From Tilletia caries (Eukaryota; Basidiomycota; Exobasidiomycetes; Tilletiales; Tilletiaceae): a DNA stretch of 64,000 nt. A model generated the notes under the pieces. The model saw only the letters and a list, made by a program, of their open reading frames with translations. It was not told the DNA's origin and made no database searches. This document shows, piece after piece, positions 56,595 to 64,000 of the stretch. Both the position numbers and the translations under genes were made by a program. The stretch spans positions 915,501-979,500 of the forward strand of contig JALUTQ010000024.1 of NCBI GenBank assembly GCA_032718865.1, written 5' to 3'. How positions within the stretch are numbered: position 1 is the stretch's first letter; each line of letters starts with the position of its first letter.

Positions 56595-59500
56595 ATGGCT
56601 CCACAAGGCATCAACAGACTATATGCCACCCGACTCTTAGGTGAACGCATCTTTGAATCCGAGCCTCTGTGCTTTCAACTTCTCGAATCCGAGCTGGATG
56701 CGTTTCTGGCAGAGGAAGGCAGGTACTGCACATTCAAGACGCCCAGTAATCCTAACAGGACGCGGAAGTCGCGCCACAAAGACGGTGAGCATCAATGACT
56801 AACGTGCAGTCAGCAGTCTGCCTTTGATGCAGGCTCAAACGTGGATCAGTCATTCTGTCATCAGAGACTAACTTCCGAACTCCTTGTTTTCTGCGGCAGG
56901 TGCTCGTAGATACACTCCCCGACCGTCAAACGCATCCACTACCTATGAGGCAAAGTACGTTTCTCGCTGCGGGTGTAGCGGCACGTTTCAATCAGGCAGT
57001 AAGGACTCGATCTCGCCCAAGAAGCGTAGGATCACAGGCGGTGCCGCGTCATCGGTCAAGGTGAGCAGCTCAGGGTGATACCGAGGCCCAAGAGTGCTTG
57101 AGCGTGTTGAGGAGGCTGACAGTCGTGGACCTTGTCAATGAACTTGGACGGATAGGTCAACTGTCCCGCCAAGATCAAGATCACGATACGCGCTCCGCTT
57201 GCTGAAGCAGACACTCTCGACCAGACTCAAAGCCTCTCCATACTCTCTGGTCCAGCTCGTCAAGATAGTCTTTTGGATATCGAGTACCATTGGCGGCACG
57301 AGGGGCATGCGGTTGGAACGATATCCGACTTGGCCAGCCAACGCAATTCAAGATAAGGTTGTCCCCGGAGTTGACGCGGAGCTGGGGTTTTGCGGACTCC
57401 GCACTCCTCCGACGGAGGGCTCCGCCGGAGGCGGAGCGCGGAGCTCACTTTTGAGAAATTTTTGATCTTAAAAAAGCACGGAGTCCGCTTGGAGGACTCC
57501 GCCGGAATTTGTGCGGAGGCGGAGCCCAATCCTGGGCCCACTTGCCAAAAGTGCGGAGCGCGGAGTCGTCAAACTTGTGTGAAAATTCCGGCGGAATTTC
57601 CGCGGAATTCCGACGGAGCTATGAGGTCACGTGATAGTTCAAAATAAGGGTCACGTGACCTCATTTTGGGTGCGCTCCGCTGGAATTCCGCAAAATTTCC
57701 GCGGAAAGTGCGGAATTTCGAGAAAAAAGGCATCCTCGAGACACCCGCAGGGGATAAAACAGGCACCATCATCCGTTGAGAGCTTCAAAAATAGCACTGG
57801 AGTCAACACCGCAACAATGTCGGATGGTGAATGTATAGCTCTGAGTGTATTAGAGTCATTCTGAGAGCAACTTATACCACCACTGCGCTCCGACGGAATT
57901 CCGCGGAATTCCGAGCTCCGCATACACGGAGCACGGAGGAGCATTACGAAAACGCACAGAAAAACGCGGAGCGCGGAGCTGGGATTTCAATTTTTGTATA
58001 ATTCCGTCGGAACGCGGAGCTGGTTTTTTTCCGCTCTGTCTTAGTCTGCGGAGGCGGAGCTCGCCTCAGAAAGTCAAAATTCCGGCGGAATTTGGAAGTG
58101 CGGAGGCGGAGCCCTCCGCGTTACTCCGGGGACAACCTTAATTCAAGAGAGGTTAAGGAGTGGATCGAAACCCAAGTAAAGAGCGGTAGAACAGCCAAGG
58201 AGATCATGGCTTCTGTGCGCATGGATATGGATGAGCTTCTTGCCATACACTCAATGCACAAGGTGAGTGCACTGTGGTCTGTGGATTGACCATGCCTCAT
58301 CTCGATTATGTTGACTGATGGCATGTTCTGTACGCGGATTTCTTTCAGGACGAGGTCTTATCTTCTACCACTTCAATCAGCGCCAGTATTCGAATTCGAT
58401 ACCACGATGTGTACAACACCGTTAGGCGCCTCAAGCTGCAGACAGCGAGGAAGGACCCAGATGCCCTAAGGTCTCTGCAGCTTTGGGCCGAAAGTCTTCG
58501 CGAGGAAGGGTGGGAGGCCAGCTTCCTGAATGACGCAACCCTCAGTGCCACGACGGAGCCAGTCTGGGCAATCTTTGTCATGCCCAGGTGGGCTAAAAAG
58601 GTGAGTCGATCTACGTTTCCAGCAGCCAGCAACTAGAACCGATACGTTGCTGTCTCTACAAGTGCAAGTTTGAAGTATCTTTGTCTTTCATCTTTGTGTT
58701 CAGGAATTTTCCGCGCCCAGCAGTTCGGTGTGGTGTGTTGATTCCACTCACAACACGGGCAAAGGCGCAACCGCGCAAGAAAAAATCTTCCTCACGACCA
58801 TCATCGTCCGCAGTGCTTCCAAGGGGTCCGGTATTCCTCTCGCCTTCATGATCACACCTTCAGAAACTCAGTGAGTGCCAATGTGCCGTGCCCTGTTTTT
58901 TCTCTCTGAGTCTGGCTGCCGATCGCTCATACGCTGCGCGAGGCGATGTGTCTGCCAATTTGGCATTGCTGTGTGCTGACTGCTGACGAATGTTGCTCTC
59001 TCCTTTGTTGTGTTGTGTTGGGCGTCGTTTTTAAAGAATCCCATTGACCCGATTCTTTCAGTGGCTTGTGCAGAAGGAAATTCCAGCTCCGACCGACGTG
59101 ATGATCGACTGCTCAGAAACAGAGCGTGCTGCCATCATCAACGCGTTCGCAGGCTTCACACCACGACCCCAAGTTCTTCTCTGCCTTTGGCATCTGCTTC
59201 GAGCATGGGATGATAACGTGAAGACGAAGGTCAAAGCGATTGGAGACAGTGAGTAGTCTGTTACATCCCCCTCTCCTTCTTCTTCTCCTTTTTCCCATTC
59301 TCCTTCTCCCTCACTTCCTCCCACATCCCGCGCTTCCCTTAATCCCTTTTCCCGCTTGCTTGCTTGAGCTCTCCCTTTCCCTCTTTGGCCGCTGGAAGAA
59401 GCATGGTGTGCTGGCTGTTGCTGTCCTTCACACTGTTCCTCTCATCGCGACCTCGACTGGAATTTGGAGCCAGAGTCCAGTTGGACAGGAGGTCTCTGCC

Positions 59501-60626
59501 ATCTGTTGCTGCTTGCTGGTGCAAGGAAGAGATGATTCCTTGTTGTTGACTGACACAAGTATCTTTTTCATCAATTGTTCATTGAGGCCGTGACCCCGGA
59601 GTCAGAGAAGCCAATGCATTTCTCCAGTCCAGGTGCAGAGAAGACATGCGCAGCATGCAGCGAGCGGAAACAGAGGAGCAGTTCGAAGCGGCTCGCAGCG
59701 CCTTTACTCTCAGATGGGGCGAGGAACAGCCCCTCGTCACGCGCTACTTTGAGAAAGAATGGCTGAACAAGAGGAGCGCACAGAACTGGGCGAAGTGTTA
59801 CAGAAAGGTGAGTAGTATCGGACTGCGCACTATCAGCTGGCTGCTGTCTTTGCTTCTGACGACTGTAATACTTCCATCATCGACAGCATGCACACTTCGG
59901 AATAGATACCAACAACATGGTTGAAGGTTGGCACGGTAATCTGAAAGTGAGCTCCTGTCGATTGTCGATTGGATCTGAGAGAAGCGAGGAGGAGTAGGCA
60001 GCTGATGAGGCTGGGGCTGACAATGCGCTGACAACTCAATCCCAATTCATTTTTTGGCCAGGTCAACTACTTGGGCATGATTCGGCTGCAGCGAGTAGAC
60101 AGCGTCTTGCAGGTGCTAGTGCGGGAGGTTGTGCCAGACTTTTATCGCAGACTGGTGCAATGTGACCTTCGTATGTTGATATGACCCGTGGGCATTATCG
60201 CATTCTGCCTCGCTGACGCCTGTTTAATATTGCTGCCTCTTTCCTTCACACAGGAATACAAAAACCGCATCTATGTGGACAAGAGAGAAAGTCTCGTCAT
60301 AAGGCATACGAGCTCAGCTTTCAGGAGCTTTGTGCCTTGGTAAAGTGTGTGAATGGCGAAGCGGTGAGCATACTGCGTCGAGAAAAATACAACGTGACAC
60401 TTCAGATTCATCTCATGGGGCTATTTGTTCTTTTTCTCTATAGTACGAAGTGACGAGCTCGGACGGGGTACAGGTACACTTTGTAGACGACAAGCTGTCC
60501 CGGTGTTCTTGTCCGTCGTTTCAATCTACCGGACTGGCATGCAAGCACTTGTTCATGTGCTCCCGCCTCCTGTCCCAGCCAATCGCCCGGTTGGAAAAAG
60601 CCAGGGGCATCCACCAGCACGAATAA
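56595..60626 (+). pseudogene. MULE transposase, interrupted by a nested element
   Basis: Exon pieces: 56595-56784, 56900-57060, 57156-57353 continued at 58149-58262, 58349-58600, 58704-58870, 59037-59248, 59611-59807 (start could be 59587), 59887-59946, 60062-60170, 60254-60363, 60444-60626. Without the insertion they would encode about 650 residues. An N-terminal Cys/His region (RCGCSGTF, VNCPAKIKITIR, YHWRHEGH) looks like a FAR1/WRKY-GCM1-type finger. The DDE core has Asp in WCVDSTHNTGKG (about 318), Asp in TDVMIDCSETERA (about 385) and Glu in NNMVEGWHGNL (about 510), with a CLWHLLRAW helix. A SWIM finger follows (CSCPSF, then ACKHLF). The inserted MITE begins TAAGG exactly at a codon boundary, giving a TAA stop, so this copy should not make full-length protein unless the insert is spliced out. 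Confidence 0.9.
57354..58140. mobile_element. 787-bp hAT-like MITE nested in the transposase exon
   Basis: Perfect 17-bp terminal inverted repeats TAAGGTTGTCCCCGGAG (57354-57370 and the complement at 58124-58140) and an 8-bp target duplication ATTCAAGA (57346-57353, 58141-58148). The 8-bp duplication and TAAGG terminus (fits YARNG) indicate the hAT superfamily. There is no transposase frame. The interior is almost wholly iterated GCGGAG, CTCCGC, GGAATTCC and CCGCGGAA words in both orientations, so it can fold on itself extensively. A CACGTGA...TCACGTG pair lies near 57629-57658. Confidence 0.92.
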
Positions 60627-61014
60627 CAGCATACCTGGAACGGCGAGGACATCGGAAGAGGCAGAGGCGGCAGGAGCGGGAGGCGATACTCGTGCGGCTG
60701 AAGGATTGAAGCTAGGAGGGGTCAGCCATCAGGGAGAAAGGGGAGCGGAGGAAGAAGAAAACAGAACGGGGATTTCGGGGCAAAGTCTAAATGCGCAGAA
60801 GGCCGCGGAACTGGAGGCGAAACATCAGCAACAGAAGGAAGACTTGGTTCAAACGAGCATCGACGAGGCACTACGACTCATGAAGGCGCTTAATCGCCTA
60901 CAAGAGCACAACAACTACGCCGGGCTCAGCAGAGCTGCTCTGGAACAGCTAGACAACGAAATCAGAGCAGCGCGCCGAACTGCTGAGATGTTCGTACGCA
61001 GAGAATTCATTTGA
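60613..61014 (+). other. Open frame after the MULE transposase stop (probable shifted C-terminal tail)
   Basis: The transposase frame ends at 60624-60626, but the +1 frame is open from about 60613 to 61014. It encodes an Ala/Glu-rich stretch and a coiled coil (AAELEAKHQQQKEDLVQTSI, DEALRLMKALNRLQEH). MULE transposases often end in such a helical tail, so a frameshift near 60613 probably separated it. It has no ATG near its start. Confidence 0.45.
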
Positions 61015-61158
61015 CCTTGCTTGTTCGCTGCATGCTTGAACTGCTGTCTTGAGCTAGAACTTTAGAGTGTGTGACGATGAAGTAGTAATGGTAGAACAAG
61101 AGAGAGGACAAGACAAGGAACATGAGGAAGAAAATCGCAAATTACACGTGGCTCGCAG

Positions 61159-61191
61159 AGCCACGTGGAATTGGGGATGAACGATATAAGG
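61159..61191 (-). repeat. MULE terminal inverted repeat, right
   Basis: Inverse of 56431-56463. A CACGTGGCT/AGCCACGTG hairpin overlaps its inner edge (61145-61166). Confidence 0.88.
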
Positions 61192-61195
61192 GCGG

Positions 61196-61208
61196 GCCGT
61201 GGTGGTGC
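61196..61208 (+). repeat. Target-site duplication of the MULE, right
   Basis: GCCGTGGTGGTGC, identical to 56413-56425. Confidence 0.7.
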
Positions 61209-61239
61209 TGAGGTCGAGGCGGTGGTCGCCTTTTTGTCA

Positions 61240-61633
61240 TGAATCATCTTATCGTTCCGACAACTTCTCGAATTCTCTCGAAGCCTCCTTCCTCATTTCA
61301 CTCCGCTGCTCATCCTCGACCTCGTCGACCTCGACTCTCGCACTGCCAGCACAGCCACACACAGCATGCGAACTCTCCACGCTTCTAGCATCTTCTATCG
61401 CTTCGTTCCCTCTCTCCATCGACCCTGGTCTCGAAACTATATAAACCCCTGCTCTCTCCTGCTCTCTCTGGCTGTTCTCCCCATCCGGTCTTGTGTCTTA
61501 TCGAGCCCTCCTTGCACTACAATCACACACCCTTCTATCTGTTTTCCACCTTGCCTTGTGGCTCGAGCGTTAGCTCCCGGCTTCAGCCTCCACTTTGCCT
61601 TGATTCCCAGCCTTCTAGCATCCAGTTCTTACA
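61240..61633 (+). repeat. 5' LTR of right Ty3/gypsy copy
   Basis: Starts TGAATCATC, ends near TTCTTACA; about 394 bp. TATAAA at 61440-61445. Edges are inferred from the TG...CA convention and comparison with the left copy; the 3' LTR is outside the window. A primer-binding site was not identified with confidence. Confidence 0.7.
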
Positions 61634-61696
61634 GTAGACCGGATCTCCAACCACTGGCCCCGAGCTACCGCACCCAGCCCTAGTCGTCACCCAGCC

Positions 61697-62701
61697 ATGT
61701 CCAACACCGACGCTTCCTACGAAGCTCTTGCCGCCGAAGTCGCCGAGCTACGCCGCCTCCTGGCCCAGCGCGACACTTCCGCCTCCCCCGCCACCAACGA
61801 ACCCAACTTCAAGGTTAAGGTCGCCGACCCACCTACCTTCGACGGTAGCAGCAAGAAGGACGCCTATACCTTCCTTGCTCACATCAAGCTCAACTTCGCC
61901 GCCAACCCCTCAACTTTCCCCACGGACACGAGCAAGATCGTCTACGCAGCCTCGTGGCTCCGCGGAAAGGCATTCGAGTGGTTCGAGCCCATGCTCCGCT
62001 CGGGTGATGCCACCAAGCACTCCTGGGCCGAATTCGAACGGGTCTTCCTCCACTCTCACGGAGACCCCGATCACAAGCGCCGAGTCACGCGCGAGCTCCT
62101 CTCTCTCACCCAGACCAACACCACCGCCTCGTACGCCACTCACTTCTTCCAGCTTGCCACTCAGCTTGAGTGGAACGACGAGGCCCTTCGCGCTCGCTTC
62201 TATGAAGGCCTGGCCGAAGACGTCAAAGACGCCCTGGCCTACTCGGAGAAGACGATTGAAGACGTCCAGGACCTCGCCAACCACGCGGTCAAGCTCGACA
62301 ATCGCCTTCAAGAGCGTCGAAACCGCTCCCGACCCCGCGGTTCCGGCTCCAACACTCATGGTTCAACCACGTTCTCCTCCAGTCCCAGCCACGCCTCGGC
62401 CCCGGCATCTTCCGGCCCGATCCCCATGGACCTCGACGCCACTGCTCCTCGATACCAGCCCCTGACTGACGCCGAGAAGCAGCGTCGTCGCAACAACAAG
62501 CTCTGCCTCTACTGCGGCAAGCCCAACCACATCGCTTTCAACTGCCCCGAGAAGAATCAGCGAGGCAACACGCGCAAGCACAGCGCCGCGGCGGTTTCCT
62601 TCAGCCTCGGCAACCTCAACGATGCGCCCAGGCACCCGCCCATCGCCACGATCCTGGCGGGAAACGCCAGCGCTCAGACGGAAACACGCCCTTCCGCCTG
62701 A
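61697..62701 (+). CDS. gag: Gag polyprotein, intact
   Basis: 334 residues from ATG 61697 to TGA 62699-62701. The N-terminal helix (ALAAEVAELRRLLAQRD) precedes a Ty3-type capsid region (PPTFDGSSKKDAYTFL, FAANPSTFPTD, YAASWLRGKAFEWFEPML, ALRARFYEGLAEDVKDALAY). A linker and one zinc knuckle C-x2-C-x4-H-x4-C (residues about 272-285, CLYCGKPNH) follow. The left copy has the same start but is frameshifted. Confidence 0.95.
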   Translation: MSNTDASYEALAAEVAELRRLLAQRDTSASPATNEPNFKVKVADPPTFDGSSKKDAYTFLAHIKLNFAANPSTFPTDTSKIVYAASWLRGKAFEWFEPMLRSGDATKHSWAEFERVFLHSHGDPDHKRRVTRELLSLTQTNTTASYATHFFQLATQLEWNDEALRARFYEGLAEDVKDALAYSEKTIEDVQDLANHAVKLDNRLQERRNRSRPRGSGSNTHGSTTFSSSPSHASAPASSGPIPMDLDATAPRYQPLTDAEKQRRRNNKLCLYCGKPNHIAFNCPEKNQRGNTRKHSAAAVSFSLGNLNDAPRHPPIATILAGNASAQTETRPSA

Positions 62702-64000
62702 GCTTCCCGCCTTCCCTCACTCTGGGCGCCACACTCTCCGCAACAGCTCCTCCTGACCACCATAATCGTCCCCGTCAAGGTTCATTTGGACCATCATGCT
62801 GTTGATACGTTCGCTCTTGTGGATTGTGGCGCCACTGCAAATTTCATCGATACATCATTTGCCCACAACCACCGCATTGAGCGTTCGCCCCTTGAGCAGC
62901 CCATTGAACTCAACGTCATTGACGGACGACCAATCTCCTCCGGACCAATCACCTCCTTCACCCACTTCTCGTTCTCCATCGGACCTCATCGTGAATCCTC
63001 CTCGCTTCTCGTCACCAACCTCTCTCGATATCCCATCGTCCTCGGCATCCCTTGGCTGCGCCAGCACAATCCGACGATCGACTGGCGCCGCAACACCCTC
63101 ATCTTCCAGTCAAGTCTCTGCCTTCGGACCTGCCTTACCCGCGACTCCACCATCCGAGCCTTGCCGGCCTCGTCCGAGGCCGACTTCCAGCCCAAGAACC
63201 CACCTAGCCCTGCCTCAGAACGTGCTGTCTCGCCCACTAGCCATGGCGAGCAGTTTCCAGCCCTTGACATCGCTCTCGTGTCGGCCAAAGAGTTCGTTGC
63301 CGAGATCGGACGCGGTGCCACTGCCTTCTGCATCTGTCAGGGCAGCCCTGCGCCCTCTCCTGAGCCCAGCAGCGGCTCAGCATCACTCTCAGCCGTGTTC
63401 GGAGCGAATCCTGACGACGAGGATACTCCACAGCAAGTCTCCGACACCCCCGAGTACCTCCAGCAAGTCAAGAACCATGTCCCAGTTGAGTATCATGACC
63501 TCCTTGATGCATTCAGCAAGGCCAAGGCAGATACACTTCCTCCACATCGCAGTCACAATCACGCGATCGACCTCGAACCCGACACCATACCACCCTTCGG
63601 GCCTATCTACTCCCTGTCCGACCTCGAGCTCGCAGCCCTTCGTTCATGGCTCGATGAGCACTTGAGCAAGGGCTTCATCCGACCGTCTACCTCCCCAGCC
63701 GGTGCTCCCATTCTCTTTGTCAAGAAGAAAGATGGGTCGCTCCGGCTGTGCCTCGACTACCGCGGTCTCAACCGCGTGACCATCAAGAATTGGTACCCCA
63801 TCCCCCTCCTAGACGCGACGATCGAACGTCTCCGCCATGCCAAGATCTTCACCACTCTGGACTTACGTGGTGCGTATAATCTCCTTCGCATCAAGAGTGG
63901 TGATGAGTGGAAGACGGCGTTTCGAACTCGCTATGGTCACTTCGAGTGCCTGGTGATGCCTTTTGGGCTGACAAATGCGCCCGCATCATTCCAAGCACTG
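62702..64000 (+). CDS. pol: Pol (protease-reverse transcriptase), partial
   Basis: Open to the window end in the same frame as gag, directly after its TGA stop. A retropepsin-like segment ([12 protein letters not shown], 62819-62854, and [16 protein letters not shown], about 63037-63087) has Cys where most retropepsins have Ser/Thr after the catalytic Asp. The reverse transcriptase N-terminal part includes [37 protein letters not shown] (catalytic Asp of motif A) and [13 protein letters not shown]; the YxDD motif lies beyond the window. A two-base deletion relative to the left copy (near 62764) puts pol in the gag frame, so this copy would need stop read-through rather than -1 frameshifting. 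Confidence 0.93.

Larger units (their letters stand above)
56426..61195 (+). mobile_element. Mutator-like element (MULE) with a nested MITE
   Basis: Inverted repeats of about 33 bp at 56431-56463 and 61159-61191 differ at one position and include CCCCAATTCCACGTGG. A 13-bp direct repeat flanks the element, which is 4.77 kb long. It encodes a MULE transposase (56595-60626) now split by a 787-bp insertion. It sits between the GHITM-like gene and the right Ty3/gypsy copy, whose LTR begins about 30 bp further on. Confidence 0.88.
61240..64000 (+). mobile_element. Ty3/gypsy LTR retrotransposon, right copy (5' part, runs off window)
   Basis: LTR, gag, protease and reverse transcriptase up to the window end. 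Nearly identical to the left copy (1-2008, opposite strand). The order protease then reverse transcriptase and the [11 protein letters not shown] motif place it in Ty3/gypsy (Metaviridae). Confidence 0.95.

Noticed and set aside
62796..63665. A 289-residue plus-strand ORF in the retrotransposon
   Set aside because: Shadow frame; the protease and reverse transcriptase motifs are in the frame shared with gag.

Overview
The window is from a filamentous or dimorphic fungus, almost certainly a basidiomycete. The evidence is GC-rich protein genes cut by many 50-110 bp GT-AG introns, divergent and convergent single genes rather than operons, a fused peroxidase/P450 oxylipin (Ppo) enzyme, and a large zinc-finger DNA transposase of a type common in basidiomycetes. 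I cannot place it below phylum level from sequence alone.

Layout. 1-2008: 5' part of a Ty3/gypsy LTR retrotransposon running off the left edge on the minus strand. 2009-6104: gene-poor stretch with two decayed fragments of housekeeping genes (malate dehydrogenase, class I histone deacetylase). 6105-39871: ordinary housekeeping block with a secreted glutaminase A-type protein, an acidic Ser-rich protein, a 1398-residue low-complexity protein with a CUE-like end, SSZ1 (ribosome-associated Hsp70), a small hypothetical, an F-box-like protein, ARP2, the membrane ubiquitin ligase Doa10, a Ppo fatty-acid dioxygenase, CCDC124/Lso2 (ribosome hibernation) and CRIPT. 39943-50711: a transposon-like unit (below). 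52077-54638: a secreted, internally repetitive protein. 54874-56315: a mitochondrial BAX-inhibitor/GHITM-like membrane protein. 56426-61195: a Mutator-like element (MULE) with a nested hAT-like MITE. 61240-64000: a second copy of the Ty3/gypsy element, plus strand, running off the right edge.

The most notable reading is that 39953-50701 is a single DNA transposon of about 10.75 kb. Its ends form a 22-bp inverted repeat (20 of 22 match, the inner 19 perfect), and the 10-mer TGGTAGGAAG lies directly outside both ends as an apparent target-site duplication. Both ends carry dense arrays of a GGAGGCAAA motif in both orientations, like the subterminal transposase-binding arrays of En/Spm and hAT elements. 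Inside are an intact 10-exon, 1108-residue zinc-finger transposase-like gene and, divergent from it across 210 bp, an intact 7-exon gene of unknown function, about 400 residues long. The insertion lies 81 bp upstream of the CRIPT start codon.

A second nested case is clear: a 787-bp element with TIR TAAGGTTGTCCCCGGAG and an 8-bp duplication (ATTCAAGA) splits an exon of the MULE transposase and adds an in-frame stop at the junction. Its interior is also built of an iterated, self-complementary motif (GCGGAG and GGAATTCC types). Gene models were built by hand from reading frame, splice consensus and remembered family similarity; no search was run.
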